A stretch of DNA of 41,453 bases from Streptomyces cellostaticus (GTDB lineage: Bacteria; Actinomycetota; Actinomycetes; Streptomycetales; Streptomycetaceae): the NCBI RefSeq assembly GCF_023630175.1, contig NZ_JALLIN010000056.1, positions 1 through 41,453 of the forward strand. The letters run 5' to 3'. Shown here one piece after another: positions 1-7,145 of the stretch. The notes beneath the pieces were generated by a model, which searched no databases, was not told the DNA's origin, and saw only the letters and a program-made list of their open reading frames with translations. The position numbers were made by a program, and so were the translations under genes. Each line of letters begins with the position of its first letter. Position 1 is the stretch's first letter.

Positions 1-22
1 TTAGCTGAGAAGTTGTTCGTGA

Positions 23-235
23 GGTAACTCTGCGCCGCAGCCGGCCAGCACGGACAGCAACAGGAACCGGGACACTTCCCGTCACGCTGAGCTGCAGCCG
101 GCCAGCGCGGAGCGTGAACAGAACCGCGCAACGGTTGTCCAGCTTGACGCTTACCGACCAGCACCCAAGCCTGCGCCGGAACCGAAGCGACCGGAACCGC
201 TCGGGGACACGAATCCCTTCCTTGCGCTGCTCTAG
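23..235 (+). pseudogene. Possible C-terminal tail of a broken protein gene
   Basis: One frame is open from an in-frame TGA at 20-22 to a TAG at 233-235 and has no ATG or GTG. Its end reads as a plausible charged, proline-rich protein tail (…VVQLDAYRPAPKPAPEP… then …DTNPFLALL, stop) and is followed 12 bases later by a good terminator. It may be the 3' end of a gene whose upstream part is frameshifted or lost. Two copies of a GCAGCCGGCCAGC-type motif (about 38-50 and 93-105) suggest an internal duplication. I do not recognise the family. Confidence 0.3.
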
Positions 236-247
236 GCAAACCAAGCA

Positions 248-274
248 GGCCCCGTCCATTCGGACGGGGCCTTT
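248..274 (+). terminator. Rho-independent-type terminator
   Basis: A perfect 10-bp stem (GGCCCCGTCC / GGACGGGGCC) with a four-base loop is followed by TTT. It lies between the possible plus-strand gene tail ending at 235 and the minus-strand gene ending at 286, so it could serve both. Confidence 0.75.
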
Positions 275-285
275 CACTGTTTCGA

Positions 286-753
286 CTACGCGACTGGGCA
301 GGCCGCTCCAGGAAGCGCACGATTCGGGGAGCACGTCACCACTGCCAGGGACAGATACGAGGGACGTTCCAGATAGAAGCCGTACGACACATCAGCGCCC
401 GAGTGCAGGTGTTCGGCAGCAGAGACCACCAGGCGGGCTAGGCGGGTTGTGTCTCGGTCCCGTTCCGCCGCGAACCGGGGCGCGTACTCGGCCAGCCGCT
501 CACCGAGCCAGGTTGCAGCCTCCTTGGCTTCCTCCCATGTGCCACGAACGATGGAACGGGGCTTGATCAGCCAGTACGCCGTTTCAAGGGGCGGCAGGTC
601 GACGGTCGGGAACTCCGCTGCGACCTCCCGGTAACGCTGGATCAGTTCTGGCCTGCTTCCGGCCGGGGGCGGCTCAGGATGTGGAGGTCGCCGCAGGGCC
701 TCATTGTCGAAACGCTCTTTCGGGCCGGTCCATAGATAGCCGTGGTGGTGCAC
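286..753 (-). CDS. Hypothetical protein, accessory region
   Basis: A 155-residue soluble protein beginning at a GTG (MHHHGYLW…). I see no signal peptide or membrane segment. The middle is rich in Arg, Glu and Ala and looks helical (residues about 40-115, with EEAKEAATWLGERLAEYAP). I do not recognise a domain. It is the last of a run of minus-strand genes in the accessory segment and faces a terminator at 248-274. The ribosome-binding site upstream of the GTG is weak, so the true start could be further in. The coding call rests on codon bias and position; function unknown. Confidence 0.5.
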   Translation of the reverse strand: MHHHGYLWTGPKERFDNEALRRPPHPEPPPAGSRPELIQRYREVAAEFPTVDLPPLETAYWLIKPRSIVRGTWEEAKEAATWLGERLAEYAPRFAAERDRDTTRLARLVVSAAEHLHSGADVSYGFYLERPSYLSLAVVTCSPNRALPGAACPVA

Positions 754-834
754 CAGTCGTTCCGTTCCGAGGAGTGCCAGCCGGGCCGGACCCAGGGACA
801 GGAGGACCCGGCCCGGCTGGCGGGAGGGGGAGGC

Positions 835-1059
835 TCAGACGTTCAGGCCGAAGCGCGCCGGGTCGATGCCGGCCGCGTCCAGTTCCTCCGTGGTGAACCG
901 CAGCGGTTGGGCGTCCGGCCGCTTGCTGTCACCCAGGGCCCAGGCGTCGTCACCGATCCGCGCCAGGGTCACGCACCCTTCGGTGCAGGGGCCGCCGCAC
1001 GCCTTCACGAACGACGCCCCGTTGATGTCGAGCGCGTACAGATCACTTCCGTCCAGCAT
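835..1059 (-). CDS. DUF397-like small protein
   Basis: A 74-residue protein that starts at ATG 1059, eight bases after a good AGGAAGG site (a GTG directly in front is the alternative). The pattern of a conserved Cys-Val, then DSKRPDAQPLRF and TTEELDA, resembles the end of DUF397 proteins. These are small actinobacterial proteins usually encoded beside Scr1-type helix-turn-helix regulators, one of which lies about 650 bases upstream in the same direction. DUF397 proteins are thought to be partners of those regulators. Here the two genes are separated by two other small genes, so a direct pairing is an inference. Family assignment is moderate. Confidence 0.6.
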   Translation of the reverse strand: MLDGSDLYALDINGASFVKACGGPCTEGCVTLARIGDDAWALGDSKRPDAQPLRFTTEELDAAGIDPARFGLNV

Positions 1060-1154
1060 CACTGCACCTTCCTGCTCAACTGATCACGGCCATGACTGAC
1101 CGTCGCCGCCCATACCGGGCGGGAGTTCAGGGATTCCACCGCAGGGGCGGTGTC

Positions 1155-1379
1155 TCACTCGGCGCGAACGACCATGGCGAACGAGGTCCGGATGCGCCGG
1201 AAACCGGCGTGCCCGGACCGGCCCGTGTGGCTCATGCACTCCACGTCGACGGAGGCCGAGTCATCGGCGGGAGTCGCCTTCCAACCGCAGTGCAGACACT
1301 CGGCCTCGAACGTCACGTCCGTGTCGGGATGCTCGATGATCCGGTGCATGACGTACCGCATAGCCGCTCTGACGCTCAC
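1155..1379 (-). CDS. Small zinc-ribbon-like hypothetical protein
   Basis: A 74-residue protein with a CxxC pair (ECLHCGW, residues about 28-34), a later Cys and HTGRSGHAGF. This is the pattern of a small family, which I recall as DUF7848, seen repeatedly in Streptomyces accessory regions next to Scr1-type regulators. The Cys and His residues suggest metal binding, but this is untested. The GTG start overlaps the TGA of the gene before it by four bases (GTGA), which implies translational coupling. An internal ATG at codon 7 is an alternative start. Its role is unknown. Confidence 0.6.
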   Translation of the reverse strand: MSVRAAMRYVMHRIIEHPDTDVTFEAECLHCGWKATPADDSASVDVECMSHTGRSGHAGFRRIRTSFAMVVRAE

Positions 1380-1678
1380 AGCCCACCCCTACGGCTCCGC
1401 GCGTTGGCTGCGGCGACTCTGCCGCTCAGTCCCGCTGACGGGCTATTCGGCGGGGGCTTGTAGTCAGGACACTTCGGGCTCCCGCACTCACACCGAGGCC
1501 AGCGCAAAGCCGAACTCGGCGCCAGGTCCGCGCCTTCGGGGCCAGGGTCGCTCTTCTGCACCATGAGCACGCCGCCGACACCGAACGCTCCGGAGAGACG
1601 GGAGAGGAACTGTCGGGCCTCACTGCTGCCCAGATGATCAGCCGCTTCGGTCCTATGTGCCTTGCTGTCGCTCACCAT
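1376..1678 (-). CDS. Hypothetical protein coupled to the zinc-ribbon-like gene
   Basis: A 100-residue protein; the ATG at 1678 follows a GGGGG run, and an ATG nine bases further upstream is also possible. The C-terminal half has CECGSPKCPDY, a cluster of three Cys that may bind a metal, followed by a low-complexity tail rich in Arg, Ser and Gly. The gene ends in a four-base overlap with the next gene, so the pair is probably co-translated. No family recognised. It belongs to the accessory minus-strand run below the helix-turn-helix regulator. Confidence 0.5.
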   Translation of the reverse strand: MVSDSKAHRTEAADHLGSSEARQFLSRLSGAFGVGGVLMVQKSDPGPEGADLAPSSALRWPRCECGSPKCPDYKPPPNSPSAGLSGRVAAANARSRRGGL

Positions 1679-1711
1679 GGCCCCCATCTTCGGCGGCCCA
1701 CGATTGCGCCT

Positions 1712-2542
1712 CTAGCCTGTTTCCTGTTCCCGCAAAAAGTCGTTGCGGATGCTTTCGATCAGATCCCGCATTTCGTCGCCGGCCAGCGCGGCTCGCGCGA
1801 ATCCTTCGAACTTATCAACGTAGAGACTCACATCTCGCGGGTCCGTAACGACGACTTCGGCATGGACGGTTTCAACCGTCACCATGCGGTCGTCACGGAT
1901 GACGAAGGCATGATTTGCGATGTCATGTTGCTGAATTCGCAGAGGGACTATCCGGATGTCCACGTGGGAGAGTCGCGAAATGGAGACGATGCGATCAAGC
2001 TGAGCAGCCATCATCTGCGGTCGCACGATGCGCCAGCGCAGAACAGGTTCGGTGATGATGAACCGGAGCGACTTTGCGTTGTCGTAGAGAACCGCTTGCC
2101 GTTCGAGTCGCCCATTGATCGTTCGCGTGAGTGCGTCTTCACTCAGATTGTGCCGTTGCAGAATGGCCCTGATGTACTCGGGCGTCTGGAGCAGGCCCGG
2201 AACGAGCGCGGGTTGAAACAGCCGCAGTACAGACATCTGGGCTTCCAGAGCCTTGGCGGCCTGCTGGCCCTTGTGGACCCCGATTCGCTTGAGCAGGCGC
2301 CACGCCGTCGCTTCCGTCGCTGACGCGCGTGCGGCTTCCGCGTACTCCGCTTTGACCTCGTCCGAGACACCGATGGCGGTCAGGATGCGCTCTACGTCCG
2401 TCGAGCTGGGTGCCAGCTTCGCATTCTCGATCTTGGACAGCTTGGACGGAGACATGAGGGCGCTGCGGGCCACCGCTTTGGCTTCCTTGCCGGATGCCAC
2501 TCGCAGCGCCCGCAGCGCGGCTCCAAGCTGTGCTCTGTTCAC
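1712..2542 (-). CDS. Scr1-type helix-turn-helix regulator (DUF5753)
   Basis: A 276-residue regulator of the widespread Streptomyces XRE-plus-DUF5753 family. An N-terminal helix-turn-helix (residues about 3-60, with SALMSPSKLSKIENAKLAPS) would bind DNA. The remaining two thirds is the DUF5753 domain, recognisable from FQPALVPGLLQTPEYIRAIL and from the later TEPVLRWRI and RIVPL motifs. I chose GTG 2542, which overlaps the stop of the preceding gene as GTGA; ATG 2563 would add seven residues. Family members such as Scr1 act with a small partner protein (DUF397 or similar) and have been called antitoxin-like. Here the overlapping DUF6879-type gene is the likely partner. Target genes unknown. Confidence 0.88.
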   Translation of the reverse strand: MNRAQLGAALRALRVASGKEAKAVARSALMSPSKLSKIENAKLAPSSTDVERILTAIGVSDEVKAEYAEAARASATEATAWRLLKRIGVHKGQQAAKALEAQMSVLRLFQPALVPGLLQTPEYIRAILQRHNLSEDALTRTINGRLERQAVLYDNAKSLRFIITEPVLRWRIVRPQMMAAQLDRIVSISRLSHVDIRIVPLRIQQHDIANHAFVIRDDRMVTVETVHAEVVVTDPRDVSLYVDKFEGFARAALAGDEMRDLIESIRNDFLREQETG

Positions 2543-3063
2543 GTCCCGTACTTGGCCCACCATTCGGTGAACGGTTCCGCGTGCGCGAGAGCCGCATCAC
2601 GGTACCGCGTGAATTCCGCTGTCCGTTCCGGCGGTAGCACTTCCGATCCCAGGTACTTTCCGCTTCCGTCGTAGTTCATCACGGCCACGGATTCGGAGTC
2701 GAAGAACCAGAAATCCGGAACGTTCTCCAGGGGGTTGGGTTTGTCGGTGATGTCGAGGATGAAGAACTCTTCACCCCCGCTCACATTCTTGTGGTAGCCC
2801 CAGTCGAGTTCGAACCTGAGATAGTCCGTGAGCGGGCGGGACAGGATATGGACCCGGTATACCCGCTTCCCCTTCTCGGTGTGCGAGCGTAGTTCTTCGA
2901 TCCAGCCTGCGTTGTAGTCGTCTGGCTGTGTCTCCCCGGCCAGGAATGCCTGATAGGCGTCGACGCTCCCGGACTTGCTGTAGTCGTCCAGGGTCTCCAG
3001 CCGGAATGCCTCGCGTTCGAATGCCTCGAAGAGGTCGCCGAGGGTCCTAGATGAGGTTGTCAC
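2539..3063 (-). CDS. DUF6879 family protein, probable regulator partner
   Basis: A 174-residue soluble protein of the type I know as DUF6879. Features are an acidic N-terminal region with the FEREAFRLETLDDYS stretch, then GKRVYRVHILSRPLTDYLRFEL, a FWFFDSESVAVMNYD segment and a final WWAKYG. Such genes usually sit directly in front of, and overlap, an Scr1-type helix-turn-helix gene, as here (four-base overlap), so the two products probably work together. The GTG start lies inside the end of the preceding 63-residue gene (17-base overlap), making a tightly coupled three-gene unit. Biochemical role unknown. Confidence 0.8.
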   Translation of the reverse strand: MTTSSRTLGDLFEAFEREAFRLETLDDYSKSGSVDAYQAFLAGETQPDDYNAGWIEELRSHTEKGKRVYRVHILSRPLTDYLRFELDWGYHKNVSGGEEFFILDITDKPNPLENVPDFWFFDSESVAVMNYDGSGKYLGSEVLPPERTAEFTRYRDAALAHAEPFTEWWAKYGT

Positions 3064-3238
3064 GGATGGCCTTCTGGATCAGTTCCATCGGGATCTCGAC
3101 CAGGGTTTCGTGCGCGGGAATCTGAAGCCCGTGGTCGGTCGGCGTCTCGCCCTGTACCAGGAAGGTGCCGCGATCCGTGGCGTAGATCGTCGGGCAGTCC
3201 TTGATGTCGCACGTGCTGACCAGCTTGGTGACCTTCAT
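3047..3238 (-). CDS. Small hypothetical protein, first gene of the regulator operon
   Basis: A 63-residue protein (MKVTKLVSTCDIKDCPTIYA…) starting at ATG 3238, preceded by a strong GAGAGGGGA ribosome-binding site. Further upstream the frame stays open but the translation looks non-coding, so the longer version is unlikely. It has two Cys (…STCDIKDCP) near the N-terminus and an amphipathic C-terminus. I recall similar short proteins in front of DUF6879 genes in other Streptomyces. It overlaps the DUF6879-type gene by 17 bases. Function unknown; possibly part of the same regulatory or defence-related module. Confidence 0.7.
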   Translation of the reverse strand: MKVTKLVSTCDIKDCPTIYATDRGTFLVQGETPTDHGLQIPAHETLVEIPMELIQKAIRDNLI

Positions 3239-3505
3239 GGTCTGGGTTCCCCTCTCCCGTGCCGCTGCCAGTACCCCGCCTCTGGGTTGATGCTCCCGAG
3301 GGTTGTGCGCACCGGTCAAGCGATCACGGTTGACGGAACGGGAAACCGCGTAACTTGCGTCGGGCCTGCTCGTATACCGCGCGACTGGCGGCGGGGCCTC
3401 CAGCGCGCCTCGGGCCTGCACAGACTGTTGACGATCATGGGGAAATGCTGGGGAGGCCCTCTCTAGGAGGGGTCTTCGTGCAGGTCAGGGTCGTATGACC
3501 TGTAA
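3239..3505. other. Intergenic stretch with inverted repeat beside the integration junction
   Basis: No gene is evident here. It should contain the promoter of the minus-strand operon starting at 3238. Close to the junction are CCCTCTCTAGGAGGGG (about 3458-3473) and a 7-bp inverted repeat CAGGTCA / TGACCTG (3481-3487 and 3496-3502). The second one ends next to the first base that resembles the dehydrogenase gene. An inverted repeat at this place is what one expects in an attachment site arm, but that is inference. Confidence 0.4.
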
Positions 3506-3571
3506 AGCACACAGATCTACGAGGGCACGAACCAGGTCCGGCGCATCGTCATGGCGCGCAACCTGCCGTAG
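3506..3571 (+). pseudogene. 3' remnant of an acyl-CoA dehydrogenase gene (fadE-like)
   Basis: The last 21 codons before the TAG at 3569-3571 read STQIYEGTNQVRRIVMARNL plus Pro. This is the characteristic C-terminus of acyl-CoA dehydrogenases, where the QIYEGTNQ segment contributes to the FAD and dimer interface. The frame is closed immediately upstream by TAA at 3503-3505 and nothing further left resembles the enzyme, so the rest of the gene is missing. Similarity begins around ACACAG at 3509. In S. coelicolor a fadE gene precedes this same gene order, as I recall. The remnant is followed by the gene's own terminator. The missing body probably lies beyond the other end of the inserted element. 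Confidence 0.85.
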
Positions 3572-3594
3572 CCGGTCTCGGAACCACGGTCCCC

Positions 3595-3620
3595 GGAAGG
3601 CGCCCCGCGGGGCGCCTTCC
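3595..3620 (+). terminator. Terminator of the truncated dehydrogenase gene
   Basis: A perfect inverted repeat (GGAAGGCGCC…GGCGCCTTCC) lies 24 bases after the TAG of the dehydrogenase remnant. Confidence 0.7.
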
Positions 3621-3732
3621 GTTCGTCTCGGGGCGCGTGACGACCGGTCGGTCACATGCGGGCCGGTGCGGGTGGGCGTAGGACGGAAGCACACGGGGCC
3701 CGATCCGGGTCCCCGCCTTCCCAGGAGGAGCC

Positions 3733-4095
3733 ATGACCCAGCCCGGAACCATGACCCCGATGAGCAAGGAGATGCAGGACTGCGTCGAGGCCTGCATGAC
3801 GGCGCACACCATGTGCGAGGAGGCCATGAGCTCCTGCATGCACATGGGCGGCCAGCCCCAGATGCAGATCATGCGCGCGCTCATGGACTGCTCCGAGATG
3901 ACCCGGATGTGCTCCGACATGATGATGCGCCGCTCGCCCATGACCCAGGAGATGTGCGCGATGTGCGCCAAGGCCTGCGACATGTGCGCCGAGGCGTGCA
4001 TGTCCATGCCGGACGACCAGCAGCTCATGCGCTGCGCGGAGGCGTGTCGCCGCTGCGCGGAGATGTGCCGGACCATGGCGGGCGCCCGGATGTGA
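3733..4095 (+). CDS. Cysteine-rich four-helix-bundle copper-storage-like protein (Csp3/DUF326 type)
   Basis: A 120-residue protein with 15 Cys and more than 20 Met, and no signal peptide or Tat leader, so it should be cytosolic. The Cys residues lie at CxxxC and CxxC spacings on predicted helices (DCVEACMTAHTMCEEAMSSC; EMCAMCAKACDMCAEAC; RCAEACRRCAEMC). This is the pattern of the DUF326 / Csp family, in which a four-helix bundle lined with Cys holds many Cu(I) ions. Family members are about 115-140 residues, so this one is full length. The start is ATG 3733, seven bases after an AGGAGG ribosome-binding site. It stands alone between two terminators. I infer copper buffering; other soft metals are possible. 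Confidence 0.85.
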   Translation: MTQPGTMTPMSKEMQDCVEACMTAHTMCEEAMSSCMHMGGQPQMQIMRALMDCSEMTRMCSDMMMRRSPMTQEMCAMCAKACDMCAEACMSMPDDQQLMRCAEACRRCAEMCRTMAGARM

Positions 4096-4111
4096 CGTCG
4101 CGCCTGCGTGT

Positions 4112-4142
4112 GATCAAGGGCACCTTCGCGGTGCCCTTGATC
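4112..4142 (+). terminator. Strong terminator after the copper-storage-like gene
   Basis: A 12-bp perfect stem (GATCAAGGGCAC / GTGCCCTTGATC) with a short loop lies 16 bases after the stop codon at 4095. The next gene starts only 22 bases beyond it. Confidence 0.75.
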
Positions 4143-4164
4143 GTTCGTGCGGCAGGCTGACCGC

Positions 4165-4983
4165 ATGACCGAGACGGATGCGACGACGGCCTTCGACGCC
4201 GCCGAACGAGCCATGTGGGCGGGGCGGACCGACGCCTACGCCCGCAGCTTCGGGCGCCTGTGCGCTCACACCGTGCCCGATCTGCTGGACGCCGCCGGCG
4301 TGGACGCAGGCACCCGGGTGCTCGACGTCGGGACCGGGACCGGCACGGCCGCGCTGGCGGCGGGGGAGCGGGGCGCGCTGGTGCGGGCCGTGGACGCCGA
4401 TGCCGGGATGGCCGCCGAGGCGCGCCGGCGCGGGGTGGCCGCCGAGGTCGCGGTGCTGCCCGAACTGCCTTTCCCGGACGGTGCGTTCGACGCGGTGGTC
4501 GGCAACTTCGTGCTGAACCACGTGGGCCGTCCGCGTACCGCGCTCGCCGAGCTGCGCCGGGTGCTGCGGCCGGGCGGGCGGGTCGCGGTGACGCTGTGGG
4601 GCGCCCGGCGCGGGGGCGGGCAGGAGCTGCTGGGCACCGCGTGCGCGGCGGGCGGCGCCGTACCGCCGCCCTATCTGCCCCGCCTCGATCCGGACGAGGA
4701 CTTCGCGCGGACCCCGCAGGGCCTGGCCGGGCTGCTCGCGCAGGCCGGATTCGGTGGGGCCGGGGCCGGGGAACTGGAGTGGGACCACCGGGCGACCGTC
4801 GAGGAGTGGTGGGGCGGGGCGGCCGCCGGGGTCGGCAACGTCGGGCTCGTCGTGACCTCGCAGGACGAGCGGACCACGGGCCGGATCCGGAGCGAGTACG
4901 AGCGGCTGTCCGCCCGGTACGACGACGGGGGAGGGCTGCTCGCCCTCCCCCATGTCGCGCTGCTGGCCTCCGGGACCGCCTAG
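4165..4983 (+). CDS. Class I SAM-dependent methyltransferase
   Basis: A 272-residue soluble enzyme with a Rossmann methyltransferase fold. Motif I is RVLDVGTGTGTAAL (about residues 51-64), followed by an acidic motif II (VRAVDADAGM), a motif III-like PFPDGAFDAVV and the LRRVLRPGGRVAVTLWG post-motif typical of the Methyltransf_11/25 group. The C-terminus (about 200-260) would form the substrate lid. The substrate cannot be told from sequence. I chose ATG 4165; a GTG 18 bases upstream is less likely because it nearly touches the preceding terminator. The TAG stop (4981-4983) is part of the CTAG that begins a repeat element, so the natural C-terminus may have been altered. Confidence 0.85.
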   Translation: MTETDATTAFDAAERAMWAGRTDAYARSFGRLCAHTVPDLLDAAGVDAGTRVLDVGTGTGTAALAAGERGALVRAVDADAGMAAEARRRGVAAEVAVLPELPFPDGAFDAVVGNFVLNHVGRPRTALAELRRVLRPGGRVAVTLWGARRGGGQELLGTACAAGGAVPPPYLPRLDPDEDFARTPQGLAGLLAQAGFGGAGAGELEWDHRATVEEWWGGAAAGVGNVGLVVTSQDERTTGRIRSEYERLSARYDDGGGLLALPHVALLASGTA

Positions 4984-5092
4984 TGCCGTGACCGGGAAGC
5001 TGCCGGCCGGAAGGCCCGCGGCGTCCGGCGGGCACTCTCGCCGCACCGGACGCCGCTCCTTGACGGGCGAACCTCGGCCGACGCGGCACTAG
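4980..5092. repeat. CTAG-bounded repeat element, copy A
   Basis: A 113-bp segment begins and ends with CTAG. Its left end reads CTAGTGCCGTGACCGG. Its right end, read on the other strand, is CTAGTGCCGCGTCGGCCGAG. The two ends correspond to the two end-types found at 18,794-19,029 and 20,094-20,258. It encodes nothing and contains an internal hairpin (GCGTCCGG / CCGGACGC). The left CTAG provides the TAG stop of the methyltransferase gene and the right CTAG provides the TAG stop of the converging LCP gene. This fits a miniature, transposase-less mobile repeat. Confidence 0.8.
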
Positions 5093-6384
5093 TCGCCGGA
5101 GACGGTCACCTTCTCGTCGTTCTTCAGCTCGTCCACCAGGGTCTTCACCTTCGCCTTGTCCCAGAGGAGGTTGCCGCCCGAGGAGCCGGCGATCGGCATG
5201 TTCATGGACGTGCCGTCACCGCTGCTGACACCCTTCATCGCCCAGAACATCGACGCCAGGTCCCACAGGCTCATGTCCTTGTCGACGGTGAGGGAGTCCA
5301 GGCCGGCGCCCATCGTCGGGTAGAACTTGAACGGGTTGAGGACCGTCGACGGGGTGGCGACCTGGTGGGCCAGCGCGGACAGGAACTTCTGCTGGTTCTT
5401 GGTGCGCTGCAGGTCGCTCGCCGCGAAGGCGTGCCGGGTCCGGACGAAGGCCAGGGCCTGCTCGCCGTTCAGGGTCTGCTTGCCGGCCTTGAAGTCGGCG
5501 CCCGACCACTTGTCCTTGAAGCCCTTGTCGAGGTTCATCTCGACACCGCCCACCGCGTCCACGATCTTCGCGAAGCCGCCGAAGCCGATCTCCACGTAGT
5601 GGTCGATGTGCAGGCCGGTGTTGAACTCGATCGTGCGGACCAGCAGTGTCGGGCCGTCCTCGGCGTAGGCCGCGTTCAGCTTCGTGTGGCGGCCCTGGTT
5701 CGGGTAGACCTTCCCGGACGTCGAGCCCCGGTAGGAGGGGATCGCCACGTCGGAGTCACGCGGCAGCGAGACCAGGGTGTCGCCGTTGGCGCCGACGTGC
5801 AGGATCATCATCGAGTCGGTGCGCTGGCCCTCCGCCGAGCCGGTGTGCAGCTTCTTCTTGTCCTCGGCCGTCATGCCCTTGCGGCTGTCGGAGCCGACGA
5901 TCAGGTAGTTCGTGCCCTCGCCGGTCTCGGGCCGGTCGATGACCTGGGAGAGGTCGACGTCCCGGTTCAGCTTGGAGTCGGCCCAGAAGTAGGTCGCCAC
6001 CGACGTGACGACGAGCACGGTCACGAGCGTCAGGGCCGTCAGCTTGATCCGCCGCCGCCAGTTCGGGGCGGGGCGCGGGCCTCTGCCATGGGGCTCGTCG
6101 GGGCCGCCGGGACCGCCTCCGCCGTAGACCTGGCCGGTGTTGTAGCCGCTGTCGTAGTCGTCGTACCCCTGACCGTCGACGTACGACGGCTGCTGCGGGA
6201 CCCCGGCGCCACGGGGCGGCGCCGACGGGCCGGGCGTGCCGTACGGGCTCCGGCCGGGCGGTACCGCCGGGCCGCGCTGCACCTGACGCATCACGCGGGC
6301 GCCTTCCGGCTGCGCGCCGCCGCTGCCGCGTCCGTAGCGCGGGCCGCGGTTGTCGTCGGACCATCCCTGGGGCCAGTCATTCAT
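5089..6384 (-). CDS. LCP (LytR-CpsA-Psr) family glycopolymer transferase 1
   Basis: A 431-residue membrane-anchored enzyme. A proline- and glycine-rich cytoplasmic tail (1-107) leads to one membrane helix (about 113-134) and an extracellular LCP domain. The domain shows the conserved NYLIVGSDSR, RTDSMMILHV, TLVSLPRDS, KLNAAYAEDGP, HIDHYVEIGF and ALAFVRTRHA blocks. LCP enzymes move undecaprenyl-linked glycopolymers such as teichoic-acid-like chains onto peptidoglycan; the Asp and Arg residues in these blocks bind the pyrophosphate. It has no LytR_C domain. I chose ATG 6384 because residues further upstream look non-coding. Its stop codon is supplied by the CTAG of repeat copy A. Divergent from the thioesterase gene. 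Confidence 0.93.
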   Translation of the reverse strand: MNDWPQGWSDDNRGPRYGRGSGGAQPEGARVMRQVQRGPAVPPGRSPYGTPGPSAPPRGAGVPQQPSYVDGQGYDDYDSGYNTGQVYGGGGPGGPDEPHGRGPRPAPNWRRRIKLTALTLVTVLVVTSVATYFWADSKLNRDVDLSQVIDRPETGEGTNYLIVGSDSRKGMTAEDKKKLHTGSAEGQRTDSMMILHVGANGDTLVSLPRDSDVAIPSYRGSTSGKVYPNQGRHTKLNAAYAEDGPTLLVRTIEFNTGLHIDHYVEIGFGGFAKIVDAVGGVEMNLDKGFKDKWSGADFKAGKQTLNGEQALAFVRTRHAFAASDLQRTKNQQKFLSALAHQVATPSTVLNPFKFYPTMGAGLDSLTVDKDMSLWDLASMFWAMKGVSSGDGTSMNMPIAGSSGGNLLWDKAKVKTLVDELKNDEKVTVSGD

Positions 6385-6503
6385 GCGCCCCAGTGTGCAG
6401 GTCGGGGCCGTATGCCCCACAAGGGTTGTCGGAAAATAAGGGCGCCGCTGTTGCGAAGCTGACACAAATTCCGCGAATGTCACTTCGTCATAAGGTAGGG
6501 GCC

Positions 6504-7052
6504 ATGACAGACCAGGCCCCGGACGCGATTCCGGAGATCCCGGGCAAGCCCACGTCCGCTTCCCGCACCACCCTCAGCCACATCATGACCCACAACGACA
6601 CCAACCTGCTGGGGACGGTGCACGGTGGGGTGATCATGAAGCTGGTCGACGACGCCGCGGGCGCGGTGGCCGGCCGGCACTCCGGCGGTCCCGCAGTCAC
6701 CGCGTCCATGGACGAGATGGTGTTCCTCGAGCCGGTCCGCGTCGGCGATCTGGTGCATGTGAAGTCCCAGGTCAACTGGACCGGACGGACCTCGATGGAG
6801 ATCGGCGTGCGCGTGCTCGCCGAACGCTGGAACGAGTCCGCCCCGGCCACCCAGGTCGGCTCGGCCTACCTGGTCTTCGCGGCCGTGGACGCCGACGGCA
6901 AGCCGCGCCGGGTGCCGCAGGTGCTCCCGGAGACCGACCGCGACCGCCGCCGCTACCAGGAGGCGCAGATCCGCCGCACCCACCGCCTGGCCCGCCGCCG
7001 CGCGATCCGGGAGCTGCGCGAGAAGCGGGCGGCGGAGGGGTTCGAGGACTGA
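6504..7052 (+). CDS. Hotdog-fold acyl-CoA thioesterase
   Basis: A 182-residue cytosolic acyl-CoA hydrolase of the YciA/BACH group. The hallmark is NLLGTVHGGVIMKLVDDAAG (residues about 34-53), with Asn34, His40-Gly-Gly and an Asp at 49-50 in the active site, followed by ASMDEMVFLEPVRVGDLV. The C-terminus (about 150-182) is an unusual Arg-rich helix (RRRYQEAQIRRTHRLARRRA). Such enzymes release free fatty acids from acyl-CoA. ATG 6504 follows TAAGGTAGGGGCC. It is divergent from LCP gene 1 with 119 bases between starts. Its link to the neighbouring envelope genes is only positional. Confidence 0.9.
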   Translation: MTDQAPDAIPEIPGKPTSASRTTLSHIMTHNDTNLLGTVHGGVIMKLVDDAAGAVAGRHSGGPAVTASMDEMVFLEPVRVGDLVHVKSQVNWTGRTSMEIGVRVLAERWNESAPATQVGSAYLVFAAVDADGKPRRVPQVLPETDRDRRRYQEAQIRRTHRLARRRAIRELREKRAAEGFED

Positions 7053-7061
7053 CCCGGAGCG

Positions 7062-7145
7062 GCGGACCCGGCCCGGCCGCGGCGGGCCGGGGACCGGCTT
7101 TCCGCGGCCGGCCCCGCGCCGGTGCGCTGCCCCCGCCGGTGAGCG
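7062..7145. terminator. GC-rich hairpins between converging genes
   Basis: The spacer between the thioesterase and LCP gene 2 stop codons is dense in complementary GC runs (GGCGGGCCGG against CCGGCCCCGC, among others) and probably ends transcription from both sides. Exact stems are ambiguous and there is no T-tract. Confidence 0.4.

Larger units (their letters stand above)
1..3505. mobile_element. Right-hand end of a probable integrated genomic island
   Basis: This stretch holds only short, poorly conserved, minus-strand genes of the kinds common in Streptomyces accessory DNA (DUF397-like, Scr1-type regulator, DUF6879-type). It has a lower GC content than what follows. It stops at a 22-codon remnant of an acyl-CoA dehydrogenase 3' end that is preceded by an in-frame stop. 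The simplest reading is that an element integrated into the dehydrogenase gene and this is one flank of it. No integrase or replication gene is inside the window, so the element's class is unknown and its other end lies to the left. Confidence 0.55.

Noticed and set aside
1..3505. tRNA gene as the integration target
   Set aside because: No tRNA cloverleaf or TψC-like 3' end is visible at the junction; the flanking sequence is an acyl-CoA dehydrogenase 3' end.
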